Source: an uncultured Anaerostipes sp. (GTDB taxonomy: Bacteria > Bacillota > Clostridia > Lachnospirales > Lachnospiraceae). From it: a DNA stretch of 11,616 nt. Below, piece by piece: positions 1-6,911 of this stretch. Every line of letters begins with the position of its first letter. The first letter of the stretch is position 1. The notes beneath the pieces were generated by a model. The model did not search any database. It was not told where the DNA came from and worked only from the letters and a program-made list of their open reading frames with translations. The position numbers and the translations under genes were made by a program. The DNA lies in the NCBI GenBank assembly GCA_900756035.1, contig CAAEIR010000241.1, positions 1-11,616 on the forward strand. The letters are read 5' to 3'.

Positions 1-126
1 ACCACCAAAGGATGGATCCCCACAGCCTGACATTTTGTCGATATTTTCCATTTCAGTATTTCTGGGATGTAGAGTATATTTAATTTCTTCATAATAGTCG
101 GTGAAAATTTCTTGCAAGATATTCAT
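1..126 (-). CDS. IS91-type transposase, N-terminal part, truncated by window edge
   Basis: Reading the minus strand from the ATG at 126 gives 42 codons open to the window edge. The peptide begins MNILQEIFTDYYEEI and includes CGDPSFGG near its end. This opening is typical of Firmicute IS91-type transposases, where a zinc-binding domain with two CxxC pairs follows; that part lies outside the window. Family members are HUH (Y2/Y1) rolling-circle transposases. No convincing Shine-Dalgarno sequence precedes the ATG. The gene is divergent from rlmD. The family call rests on a short N-terminus recognised from memory, so an intact element cannot be told from a remnant. Confidence 0.6.
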   Translation of the reverse strand, partial: MNILQEIFTDYYEEIKYTLHPRNTEMENIDKMSGCGDPSFGG

Positions 127-150
127 AACACTATTATGAGGGAAAACGAA

Positions 151-190
151 GCAAAAAGAAACCCCATCCCTCAAGATTGAGGGGTAGGGG
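151..190 (-). terminator. Terminator-like hairpin at the upstream end of the IS91-type element
   Basis: CCCTCA (168-173) pairs with TGAGGG (178-183). The stem extends through T167/G184, A166/T185 and CCCC (162-165) with GGGG (187-190), with one bulged A. Read on the minus strand it is followed by TTTCTTTTT, so it would end transcripts entering the transposase gene from the rlmD side. Insertion sequences often carry such insulation. It could also be part of the element's terminal structure. Confidence 0.5.
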
Positions 191-196
191 GAGTTG

Positions 197-217
197 AATA
201 GTCGTAGACTATTTTTT
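197..217 (+). terminator. Short hairpin with T-run upstream of rlmD
   Basis: AATAGTC (197-203) and GACTATT (207-213) form a 7-bp stem with a GTA loop. Six Ts (212-217) follow, giving an intrinsic-terminator shape on the plus strand. It sits about 20 bases before the rlmD ribosome site, so it could be the end of an upstream transcript or an attenuator. The same stretch also fits a weak promoter (TTGAAT at 194, 17-base spacer, TATGAT at 217), and the two readings cannot be separated here. Confidence 0.4.
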
Positions 218-239
218 ATGATTATGGAGATAGGTGACA

Positions 240-1601
240 ATGAAGAAGAAAGATATTATAGAAGGAAAGATTCTGAAAACGGAGTTTCCGAATAAGGGAA
301 CTTTTTTATGTGAAGATCAGAAAGTTACGGTAAAAGGTGCCATTTCCGGTCAGACAATCAAAGGACAGGTGACAAAAAAGCGTAAGAGTGGTTGTGTCGT
401 TCGGCTAATGGAAGTGTTGGAAAAATCAACGCTGGAAGATGCTGAGCCATCCTGTCCGCATTTCGGAACCTGCGGAGGATGTTTTTATCAGACGGTTTCT
501 TATGGAAATCAGTTGAAAATTAAAGAAGGTCAGGTCCGGGATTTGTTAAAGGATTATGTGACGGATGAAATCTGGGAAGGAATCAAGGGCAGTCCGAAAT
601 CCTGGGAATACCGGAATAAAATGGAGTTCTCCTTTGGTGATGAAATAAAGGATGGACCGCTCGCTCTTGGAATGCACAAGAAGAATACGTTTCATGATAT
701 TGTGAACATCACAGACTGTAAGATTGTGGATAACGATTACAATCTGATTGTAAAATGTGTATTAGAGTCCGCACAGGAGACTGGATTGCCGTTTTATCAT
801 AAGATGCGTCATGAAGGATTTTGGCGTCATTTGGTGGTGCGAAGAGCGGAGTGTTCGGGTGACCTGTTGGTTAATCTTGTAACTACTTCTCAGGCTGAAA
901 CAGATATTTCTGCCATCGCAGAACGGCTTCTGAAGTTAGAATTAAATGGAACAATCGTCGGAATTTTGCATACAGTCAATGACAGTCTTGCAGATGTTGT
1001 GCAGGCGGATTCTATGGAAACCATCTATGGACAGGACTATTTTTATGAGGAAATCCTTGGCATGAAGTTTAAGATTTCTCCATTCTCATTCTTCCAGACG
1101 AATTCTCTGGGAGCAGAGGTCCTTTATGAAACTGCCCGTGATTTTGTAGGAGAGACGAAGGATAAGGTGATCTTTGATCTTTACAGCGGAACCGGAACCA
1201 TTGCACAGATGCTGGCTCCGGTGGCAAAAAAAGTAGTCGGAGTGGAGATCGTTGAGGAGGCAGTAGAAGCTGCAAAGGTAAATGCAGGATTGAATGGACT
1301 GACAAACTGTGAATTCATCGCAGGAGATGTGCTGAAAGTCGTGGATGAACTGAAAGATAAACCAGACTTTATTGTGCTGGATCCGCCAAGAGACGGAATC
1401 CATCCGAAAGCAATCGGGAAAATCATAGACTTCGGCGTAGACAAAATGGTGTATATCAGCTGTAAACCAACCAGCCTCGCAAGAGATTTGGAAATATTCA
1501 AGGCAGCAGGGTATCAAGTAGAAAAAGGAGCGTGCGTGGATATGTTTCCAAATAGTCCGCATGTCGAGTGCGTAGTCTTGTTGACTAAAGTACATAAGTA
1601 A
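240..1601 (+). CDS. rlmD: 23S rRNA (uracil-5-)-methyltransferase, RlmD/RumA family
   Basis: This cytoplasmic enzyme transfers a methyl group from S-adenosylmethionine to C5 of a 23S rRNA uridine (U1939 in E. coli RlmD; Gram-positive relatives may also modify U747). Numbered from the GTG at 234, the protein has 455 residues, the usual family length. The iron-sulfur cysteines are C74, C80, C83 (CGGC) and C162. FFQTN lies near 286-290. The SAM-binding motif FDLYSGTGTI is at 314-323 and LDPPRDG at 382-388. The catalytic cysteine is C410 in YISCKP, and the HVE motif is at 443-445. The GTG at 234 and ATG at 240 are in frame. I prefer ATG 240, because the GGAG at 226-229 lies ten bases before it but only four before the GTG. 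The frame is intact. It is probably a chromosomal housekeeping gene beside acquired DNA, and its higher G+C supports this. Confidence 0.93.
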   Translation: MKKKDIIEGKILKTEFPNKGTFLCEDQKVTVKGAISGQTIKGQVTKKRKSGCVVRLMEVLEKSTLEDAEPSCPHFGTCGGCFYQTVSYGNQLKIKEGQVRDLLKDYVTDEIWEGIKGSPKSWEYRNKMEFSFGDEIKDGPLALGMHKKNTFHDIVNITDCKIVDNDYNLIVKCVLESAQETGLPFYHKMRHEGFWRHLVVRRAECSGDLLVNLVTTSQAETDISAIAERLLKLELNGTIVGILHTVNDSLADVVQADSMETIYGQDYFYEEILGMKFKISPFSFFQTNSLGAEVLYETARDFVGETKDKVIFDLYSGTGTIAQMLAPVAKKVVGVEIVEEAVEAAKVNAGLNGLTNCEFIAGDVLKVVDELKDKPDFIVLDPPRDGIHPKAIGKIIDFGVDKMVYISCKPTSLARDLEIFKAAGYQVEKGACVDMFPNSPHVECVVLLTKVHK

Positions 1602-1609
1602 AAGTGTAA

Positions 1610-1634
1610 AAAAGGCTTGAAATAAGGGCCTTTT
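1610..1634 (+). terminator. Probable rlmD terminator
   Basis: AAAAGGC (1610-1616) pairs with GCCTTTT (1628-1634) around an 11-base loop, starting nine bases after the rlmD stop codon. The T-tail is short (four Ts, then GAGATTTTTAG), so it may be weak. The A-rich left arm means it could also act on the minus strand. Confidence 0.5.
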
Positions 1635-1950
1635 GAGATTTTTAGAATTAAAAAATAGACTGCGAAATTTGCCTGAAAAAGTGTATAAAACCTTGGTGTT
1701 TTTATAGTCGGATAGACAGGAATATTGAGATTGGGTCGATTATACAAAAGTGTTTACTTGTGATTTGTGAAAAATAAACGCAGTAATGTGGAGAAAACGG
1801 AAGATGGTTCTAAAAGAAAGCAAACCAAGTACGGCTCTAAAAAGCATAATTAACACAGTTAGTTGATGAAAATTAGATGAATTTTTGTGTTCTATGTTAC
1901 TTGATAATATAGAAGAAAAGAGTGATATATGGTAGTACCAAAATAGTAAC
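1635..1950. other. AT-rich intergenic stretch, no gene seen
   Basis: I see no supported gene on either strand. The only local structure is an imperfect palindrome at 1684-1706: TATAAAAC pairs with GTTTTTATA, with one extra T, around CTTGGT. The sequence near 1901-1910 (TTGATAATAT) resembles a -10 element for the next gene, but no convincing -35 lies 16-18 bases before it. Nothing else is recognised. Confidence 0.5.
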
Positions 1951-1965
1951 GGAGGTATTATCTAT

Positions 1966-2235
1966 ATGCTTTATTTAAAAACATCAGGTAAAAACGGAAT
2001 AATCAGTCTTCATCCTTTAAATCCAGATGAAATGTATTATAAATGTGAAGTATGCAGGAATTTTTATGGCATTGATAATTTATCAGACTTTTCATTTGGA
2101 GATGATGTGTTTTTGAAGGGCTACATATGTCCACAATGCGAAGCAGAGATCGAAGAGGATTATGAACTTGAACAAGAGGAAGAATTTCAATCCAGAATTG
2201 AAAAGGCTCTTAAAATGAATAATCTAATAAAATAG
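1966..2235 (+). CDS. Small zinc-ribbon protein of unknown function
   Basis: An 89-residue protein with four cysteines arranged as a zinc ribbon: C27 and C30 (CEVC), then C55 and C58 (CPQC), separated by 24 residues. The tail after the second pair is strongly acidic (about 59-75, Glu/Asp-rich), followed by a short helical-looking basic end. There is no signal peptide or membrane segment. The start is well supported by GGAGGT at 1951-1956, nine bases before the ATG. It stands alone between rlmD and the defence operon and is followed by a long terminator. Such small ribbons often bind DNA or RNA or act as adaptors, but nothing here shows which. I do not recognise a named family. The ribosome site and conserved-looking cysteine pairs argue that it is real. 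Confidence 0.75.
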   Translation: MLYLKTSGKNGIISLHPLNPDEMYYKCEVCRNFYGIDNLSDFSFGDDVFLKGYICPQCEAEIEEDYELEQEEEFQSRIEKALKMNNLIK

Positions 2236-2282
2236 CCTATTTTCGCAAGAGGACTAAGTAGATGATTAGGAACAAGAAAAAA

Positions 2283-2313
2283 TGCTATAACCATTGAAAA
2301 ATAGTGCTATAAC
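2283..2313. repeat. Pair of 9-base direct repeats, TGCTATAAC
   Basis: TGCTATAAC occurs at 2283-2291 and again at 2305-2313, exactly 22 bases (about two helical turns) apart. A second pair, AATAGCCTA at 2231-2239 and 2327-2335, brackets it. The region downstream of the zinc-ribbon gene otherwise holds no gene. The repeats may be protein-binding sites or chance in AT-rich DNA. Confidence 0.35.
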
Positions 2314-2406
2314 AGATTATGCATGAAATAGCCTAATAATTTCATGTGGAGATGGTAGTCTTGATGTCGAAGGTGAACCCTAACAAGTAAATATAGTGTA
2401 GAAAAC

Positions 2407-2468
2407 AAAGGACTTTCTCAAAGACTATCGTTAAAAGATATATGAAGTCTTGCGGAAAGTCCTTTTTT
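2407..2468 (+). terminator. Long hairpin terminator before the defence operon
   Basis: AAAGGACTTTC (2407-2417) pairs perfectly over 11 bp with GAAAGTCCTTT (2455-2465). After a 3x3 internal loop, AAGAC (2421-2425) pairs with GTCTT (2447-2451). The right arm runs into a T-run ending at 2468. It would end transcription from the zinc-ribbon gene and insulate the defence operon. The long 21-base apical loop is unusual for a plain terminator. Confidence 0.65.
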
Positions 2469-2482
2469 GATGCTTGAAAATA

Positions 2483-2596
2483 ACCGAATGGGAATCGGTC
2501 CTCTCAGCAAGATTGGCACTATGGAATGGATAACAGAGGTTTGAACCCTGGAGGGGTTCAATAGGTGCTCGGTCTCATATTTGCTTACAGAATATG
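2483..2596. other. Hairpin cluster in the leader region, possible structured RNA or DNA element
   Basis: Three stems follow one another between the terminator and the promoter. ACCGA (2483-2487) pairs with TCGGT (2495-2499). TTGAACCC (2541-2548) pairs with GGGTTCAA (2554-2561), an 8-bp perfect stem with the 5-base loop TGGAG. CATATT (2576-2581) pairs with AATATG (2591-2596). CCTCT at 2500 and AGAGG at 2535 could close a wider loop. There is no coding signal and no T-run after any stem. It lies upstream of the predicted transcription start of the operon, so it is not part of that leader. It could be a separate small RNA, a short mobile repeat, or binding sites. Confidence 0.35.
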
Positions 2597-2629
2597 AACA
2601 TTCACGGAATTGCAAAACGATAGGATATC

Positions 2630-2658
2630 TTGATAAAACTCAAATTTCGTGGTACAAT
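2630..2658 (+). promoter_or_regulatory. Sigma-A promoter of the defence operon
   Basis: TTGATA (2630-2635) and TACAAT (2653-2658) are separated by exactly 17 bases and each differs from the sigma-A consensus at one position. Transcription would start near 2665, giving a leader of about 50 bases before the methyltransferase ATG. No other promoter of this quality was noticed before the operon terminator at 10991. Confidence 0.75.
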
Positions 2659-2673
2659 GATTAAGCTGAGTTT
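2636..2673. promoter_or_regulatory. Inverted repeat flanking the -10 element, candidate operator
   Basis: AAACTCA (2636-2642) and TGAGTTT (2667-2673) form a 7-bp inverted repeat separated by 24 bases. The arms bracket the TACAAT box and the likely start site. The first gene encodes an N-terminal Cro/CI-type helix-turn-helix. C5 methyltransferases with such domains (M.SsoII, M.EcoRII, M.MspI) repress their own promoters, so autoregulation here is plausible but not shown. Confidence 0.4.
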
Positions 2674-2716
2674 GATTTAAATGAAACTGCTGAAACATAG
2701 ATTAAGGAGTGAATAA

Positions 2717-3988
2717 ATGCAAATTAGTTATAAACCTTTATGGCATACTCTTTTGGAAAAAGGAATGTCTAAAGAGGATCTTAGAACAATGGCAAAGCTA
2801 TCAACAAATGCCATTGCGAATATGGGAAAGGATAAGAATGTAAGTATGTCAACCTTACTTAAAATATGTGAAACCCTTCAGTGTGATTTGAATGCTGTGG
2901 TGGAATTAAAAGGACTGGATTCAGTAAAGGAAAGTGAGGAAACGGAGACTCAACTTGAACATAAAACATACTCACCAAGGCTGGTGTCATTGTTTTCTGG
3001 CTGTGGTGGAATGGACAAAGGATTTGAAAATGCAGGCTATTCTAGAGTATGGGCAAATGACTTTGATAAAGATGCCCAAGCGGTATTTAGACTCAATCTA
3101 GGCGAAATTGATGGAAGAGATATAACTACAGTACCTGTAGATGATATTCCAGATTGTGATATTCTAACTGCTGGATTTCCATGTCAGCCATTTTCAAACG
3201 CTGGTAATCGTAGGGGCGTTTATGACGAGAGAGGTGAATTGTATCTCGAGTGTTTGAGAATTATAGAACATAAGCAACCACGAGCAGTATTGTTTGAAAA
3301 TGTTAAAGGTTTGATGTCTTCCAAACATCAGAGCGGAAAAAAATTAATTGATGTAATTAAGGAGGACTTAGAAAGACTGGGTTATTTCGTAAATTACAAG
3401 GTTGTAAATGCATCAGATTATGGAGTTCCACAAAATAGAGAACGTATGATACTAGTAGCTTTGAGAAAGGATCTCGGAAAGACATTTGAATTTCCACCTA
3501 TTCAGAGTGATAAAAGCAAGCTTACGTTACGACATATTTTGGATATTCCTGCAGATGTACCGAATCAGACTTTTTGGCCATATTCTCCTCAAGCACAAAA
3601 TATGGTTGATCAGATTCCAGAAGGAGGTTCGTGGAAGAACATTCCATATGAGAATCTTTCTCCTAGATTCAAAAGAATTAGAGATGATATGAAAAGATAT
3701 CATGCGCCAAATTTTTATAGACGCTTTAGCAGAGATGAAATAAACGGAACGATTACAGCATCTGCTCAGCCGGAAAACTGTGGAATAACACATCCAACAG
3801 AGAATCGACGTTATACGATTCGAGAAATTGCACGAATTCAAACGTTCCCGGATGACTTTAAATTTATTGATGATACAACTAAAAACATAGTAGCAATGTA
3901 TAAAGTAATAGGAAATGCTGTACCTTGTCATCTTGCAGAGGTGATAGCAAATGCTATTTATAAGCAAGCTTTCGAGGAGGAAAAATAA
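2717..3988 (+). CDS. DNA cytosine-5 methyltransferase with N-terminal Cro/CI-type HTH domain
   Basis: This enzyme transfers methyl from S-adenosylmethionine to C5 of cytosine in a specific DNA site. Of its 423 residues, about 1-65 form an XRE (Cro/CI) helix-turn-helix, followed by a charged linker (66-86). All core C5-methyltransferase motifs are present: motif I SLFSGCGG (91-98), motif IV GFPCQPFS (153-160) with catalytic C156, motif VI ENVKG (194-198), motif VIII QNRERM (239-244), REIARIQTFP (369-378) and motif X GNAVP (399-403). The target-recognition region is about 255-345 and its site cannot be read from sequence. AAGGAG (2704-2709) lies seven bases before the ATG. It is the first gene of the operon, and its TAA directly abuts the mcrB-like start. 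It likely protects host DNA from the McrBC-like proteins, as in LlaJI and BsuMI, and may repress its own promoter. The frame is intact. Confidence 0.92.
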   Translation: MQISYKPLWHTLLEKGMSKEDLRTMAKLSTNAIANMGKDKNVSMSTLLKICETLQCDLNAVVELKGLDSVKESEETETQLEHKTYSPRLVSLFSGCGGMDKGFENAGYSRVWANDFDKDAQAVFRLNLGEIDGRDITTVPVDDIPDCDILTAGFPCQPFSNAGNRRGVYDERGELYLECLRIIEHKQPRAVLFENVKGLMSSKHQSGKKLIDVIKEDLERLGYFVNYKVVNASDYGVPQNRERMILVALRKDLGKTFEFPPIQSDKSKLTLRHILDIPADVPNQTFWPYSPQAQNMVDQIPEGGSWKNIPYENLSPRFKRIRDDMKRYHAPNFYRRFSRDEINGTITASAQPENCGITHPTENRRYTIREIARIQTFPDDFKFIDDTTKNIVAMYKVIGNAVPCHLAEVIANAIYKQAFEEEK

Positions 3989-5626
3989 ATGAAATATTAC
4001 ATCAAAAAAGACCAGGTTAGTGAATCAATAGAATACTTTAAAAATGCAGGATTTGATACTGACGATATGCTTTTCTTGTTTTTAATGGCTAAGCATATGG
4101 GAGTGAGCTCTTCTTACCCTGTAACATTTTTAAACAGTGCTTTAACTGTTGAGCAAAAGATGGAAGAGTTAAATTCTTTATGGTTGCTTGGTGGATTATT
4201 TGATTCTGAAGAAATGTGTAGCTCAAAAGGAGTTATGTTTCCAACTGCCTTTAGAAAGTTGGCCTTTTATCAACCAGGAACTGAATTTAATAAAATTCCC
4301 GGAAGAATGAAAGATACTGTTGAGAAGAAGAATATCAACGTCCCTATTTTTAATGATGTGGATTCAAAGCTTACTCTTAGAAGTAATTATAAGGATTTGA
4401 TTGATGAAAAATATTTAAAGGGTCAAAAAATATCATTATCTAAATTAGCAGCTTGGACTTTCCGTTTTAGCTCATTTGAGTTCGATTCAATGCCAAATGA
4501 GAAGCAGTTTTCAAGAGTATTGGATAAAGCAATCAAGAAGTATTTTAAAATAACAAAAAATGATTTTCTTTGGTTGTTTGAGGATGATATCTCAAATTGT
4601 CGCTTAATTCCAGATACAGACAGTATTAAGGGGCAGGAAGTGAGAAATCAGTTCGATTTTGATGCAACAAAGATGCCTGAAGTTAATGCGATTTCAGCAC
4701 CTGAAGATGCCCAAGTTAGTGTCTATGATAAAGATACGGTGGCACATTACTTGGCATTAAATGGTGATAATCCTAGCGATAGCGATATTTTTGATATTTT
4801 GATGAATAAGGAACAAATTGTGCTAACAGGAGTGCCAGGTGTCGGAAAATCAAGATATACAAAAACTCTTACAGAAAGTGGGAAATTTGCTGATAGCTTA
4901 ATGATACAGTTTCATGCAAATTATTCATATGAAGATTTTATTGGTGCTGAAGTTCTTAGATCAGAAGATGGAGGTACATATGTCACTACCAAACAGGGAG
5001 TATTCTTAAAATACATTGAGAAGGTTAAGAGTGATCCAGACAAATCAAATAAATATTTGCTGGTGATTGATGAATTGAACCGTGGAAATATTGCAGAAAT
5101 ATTTGGAGAATCAATTCTTGCTTTAGACAGAAATTATGAAGCAAGTTTGTCAAAAGAATACGAAGATGTAGGAACTCTCTCAATCCCACACAATTTGTAT
5201 ATTGTGGCAACAATGAATACAAGTGATAGAAACATTGCTTTCTTGGATTTAGCTATAAGAAGAAGATTCGCATTTGTACCTCTTTTGCCAAACTATGACT
5301 TCTTATCAGAAGAAGTTATGTTCCAAGACTTTGATTTGGGAAATATTTTAAAGCAGATTAATCAGAGAATTATTGATACTTTAAAAGACCCAGAGCTTAT
5401 TTTAGGTCAGTCCTATTTTATTCCGAAGATCAATGAGTCTGGTAAATATATTTGGGAAGCAAATGATTTTAAAAACCAGTTTAATTTTGTTTTGTTACCA
5501 ACATTAAGAGAATACAGCTTTAATAATGCGAGTGCCATTGGATCAATTGTCGGAGAAAATCTATCCGATGGAATACAAGATTTAGATGATTTCATGGCTT
5601 CATTCTCTGCTGAATTTGGAGAATGA
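3989..5626 (+). CDS. mcrB: McrB-like AAA+ NTPase, motor subunit of a McrBC-type restriction system
   Basis: A 545-residue AAA+ motor of the McrB family. In known systems a hexameric ring hydrolyses GTP (some relatives may use ATP), moves DNA and activates McrC. The NTPase half shows Walker A GVPGVGKS (281-288), FHANYSYEDFIG (308-319), Walker B YLLVIDELNR (356-365) followed by IFGE (371-374), the McrB signature MNTSDRN (409-415; MNTADRS in E. coli), RRRF (424-427) and LGQSYF (472-477). All key residues are present. Residues 1 to about 240 form an N-terminal region that I do not recognise. It does not look like the 5-methylcytosine-binding domain of E. coli McrB and probably supplies target specificity. 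GAGGAGG (3974-3980) lies eight bases before the ATG, inside the end of the methyltransferase gene. The stop overlaps the ATG at 5623. Confidence 0.88.
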   Translation: MKYYIKKDQVSESIEYFKNAGFDTDDMLFLFLMAKHMGVSSSYPVTFLNSALTVEQKMEELNSLWLLGGLFDSEEMCSSKGVMFPTAFRKLAFYQPGTEFNKIPGRMKDTVEKKNINVPIFNDVDSKLTLRSNYKDLIDEKYLKGQKISLSKLAAWTFRFSSFEFDSMPNEKQFSRVLDKAIKKYFKITKNDFLWLFEDDISNCRLIPDTDSIKGQEVRNQFDFDATKMPEVNAISAPEDAQVSVYDKDTVAHYLALNGDNPSDSDIFDILMNKEQIVLTGVPGVGKSRYTKTLTESGKFADSLMIQFHANYSYEDFIGAEVLRSEDGGTYVTTKQGVFLKYIEKVKSDPDKSNKYLLVIDELNRGNIAEIFGESILALDRNYEASLSKEYEDVGTLSIPHNLYIVATMNTSDRNIAFLDLAIRRRFAFVPLLPNYDFLSEEVMFQDFDLGNILKQINQRIIDTLKDPELILGQSYFIPKINESGKYIWEANDFKNQFNFVLLPTLREYSFNNASAIGSIVGENLSDGIQDLDDFMASFSAEFGE

Positions 5627-5630
5627 GGAG
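5626..5630 (+). promoter_or_regulatory. Ribosome binding site setting the mcrC start at 5638
   Basis: AGGAG lies seven bases before the ATG at 5638. The earlier in-frame ATG at 5623 lies upstream of this site and lacks a good one of its own, so 5638 is the better start even though 5623 overlaps the mcrB stop as ATGA. Confidence 0.65.
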
Positions 5631-5637
5631 ATGTGCT

Positions 5638-6042
5638 ATGGAAATAATGGAGTCTGCTGAACAAAATATTATTACTGTTCAACCAGAAGAAATTGCTTTT
5701 TTTGAAGAGTTCACTAAGAAGTATGCGATTAGCTGGACCAGAGAAGAAAAATTGAACAATATTCTTCCTTTAAGTAAGTCGTATGTTGGTTATATAACAA
5801 CTCCAACAAGGATTATATCTTTAAATCCTAAGTATCACGAGATTGGATTTGAACACATTATACGAATTTATCTTTATGTATATGGGTACAGACCAACTGA
5901 TAGTGCAGCGATTTTGGATGTTTCTGAGTCCGAAACAAGTGCTGATGTTGCATCAATGTTTATTAAGAATCTCAAAAGAAATATTCAAGAGGGAATTATA
6001 CGTTCTTATCAAAAGTTAGATATTAGAAGTGAATCATTGTAA
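5638..6042 (+). CDS. McrC N-terminal fragment, translatable part before the TAA
   Basis: This 134-residue piece would be made without readthrough. It corresponds to the McrC N-terminal half, which in the family contacts the McrB ring and inserts near its NTPase sites. It includes SYVGYITTPTRIISLNPK (about 48-65) and IIRIYLYVYGY (about 74-84), typical of McrC folds rich in beta strands. It has no nuclease motif. Alone it could still bind McrB without cutting DNA, which is an inference. It has its own ribosome site at 5626-5630. Confidence 0.7.
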   Translation: MEIMESAEQNIITVQPEEIAFFEEFTKKYAISWTREEKLNNILPLSKSYVGYITTPTRIISLNPKYHEIGFEHIIRIYLYVYGYRPTDSAAILDVSESETSADVASMFIKNLKRNIQEGIIRSYQKLDIRSESL

Positions 6043-6891
6043 GGTAAAGTAAATTATACTCGAACCTATACGAATGTACTTACCGGTAAAGGTAAACCAG
6101 TTATCAGTAGAGTATCAAAATTGTCGATTAAGAATAATATTAATTCGCTGATACTATCTGCATTAGAAAAATTAAAACATACAGACGAATATTTCTCAGA
6201 TGCGGCACAGTTGGAAATGTATTTTTATGGAGCTGATAGAAATGTTCAAAATGGCAGTGCTTTACTTCAAGAAATAACTTTTAATTCCAATACGGCTAGA
6301 TATAGGAGAACTTTAACGTATGCAGCAATGATTATTGACCAATTAACATACAGTGATAAGGGATCCTCCGTTGGAACGGACAGTTTTTTGATTAACTTTG
6401 ATATGCTGTTTGAGGATTTTGTGGCTAAAATTCTCAAAGAAATTCCAGAAAAACGTGAATTTACTACGTGGTCAGCTAAGAAAAGATTTGCAGATGTAAT
6501 AGGTAGCACCGGCGTATATTCTGGAAGAGAATATCAACCGGATATTATATATAGGTACAAAGAGGAAGATGAAGCATTTGACTATATGCCATCGGCTTAT
6601 GCTGTATTAGATGTAAAAAATAAAGCTTATGGACAATTTAAAAATGCAGATATCTACCAGATTATGATGTATGCAAAATTACTCCACAGTGAAAAAGCAT
6701 TATTGCTATACCCATCGTTTACCAATAGAAGAACAGAAACACTCTCGTTAAATTCTGAAATTTTTAATCCATCCTTAATATATGCTTGCTTTGTGAATAT
6801 AGGGGATGAGAGTGGTGAAAAATTTCTGCAATCGATTCATGAGTTTGCAAATAACGTTGTATATACAATACAGGACATACAGCATTTGTAG
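6043..6891 (+). other. McrC C-terminal nuclease fragment, downstream of the TAA
   Basis: This is an in-frame open stretch of 282 codons holding the PD-(D/E)XK nuclease. Counting from the TTG at 6121, it has MLFEDFVAKIL (95-105), PD (140-141, bases 6538-6543), LDVKNK (163-168, with D164 and K166; LDVK is bases 6607-6618) and DIYQIMMYAK (177-186, Q180). All catalytic residues are intact. No start codon with a ribosome site lies between 6043 and 6121. The only candidate near the front is the TTG at 6121, which has none, and the first ATG (6217) would cut into the fold. Translation as a separate protein is therefore doubtful, and preserved catalytic residues suggest the stop is recent or bypassed. 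Confidence 0.7.
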
Positions 6892-6911
6892 AAAAGGAAG
6901 GAGGTCATACA

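Larger units (their letters stand above)
5638..6891 (+). pseudogene. mcrC: McrC-like nuclease gene interrupted by one in-frame TAA
   Basis: McrC is the nuclease partner of McrB: its N-terminal part docks on the McrB ring and its C-terminal PD-(D/E)XK domain cuts DNA. From the ATG at 5638 the frame runs 134 codons to a TAA at 6040-6042. It then stays open in the same frame for 282 codons to the TAG at 6889. The joined 417-codon product has normal McrC length and layout. The family region GIIRSYQKLDIRSESL is followed directly after the stop by GKVNYTRTY, where McrC proteins have a conserved GK/GR, and then by NSLILSALEKL, the usual N-x-L-x-x-AL helix. The catalytic pieces QPDII, LDVKNK and DIYQIMMYAK are all present downstream. 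One base change (for example from AAA, CAA or GAA) would explain the stop. It is either a recent nonsense mutation, a sequencing error or a readthrough site. Confidence 0.8.

Noticed and set aside
1069..1595. Minus-strand frames inside rlmD
   Set aside because: They oppose a clearly coding gene and have cysteine- and proline-rich compositions typical of shadow frames.
1880..1915. Promoter for the zinc-ribbon gene
   Set aside because: GATAATAT resembles a -10 box, but no sequence close to TTGACA lies 16-18 bases upstream, so it was not called.
2536..2561. tRNA-like T-arm (GGTTTGAACCC)
   Set aside because: No acceptor, D or anticodon arms can be placed around it; it is better read as a simple 8-bp hairpin.
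2418..2615. 65-residue minus-strand frame between the terminator and the promoter
   Set aside because: It runs through the hairpin cluster, has no ribosome site or recognisable motif, and looks like chance openness in structured DNA.
3486..3967. Additional frames inside the methyltransferase gene on both strands
   Set aside because: The methyltransferase frame holds all conserved motifs across this stretch; the others have none.
5623..5637. mcrC start at the ATG overlapping the mcrB stop
   Set aside because: The AGGAG lies after this ATG and is correctly spaced only for the ATG at 5638.
6121..6891. Independent 256-residue protein starting with TTG at 6121
   Set aside because: There is no ribosome site before the TTG. 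The same frame is open back to the TAA at 6040, and the 26 codons before the TTG match McrC, so this is the second half of mcrC.
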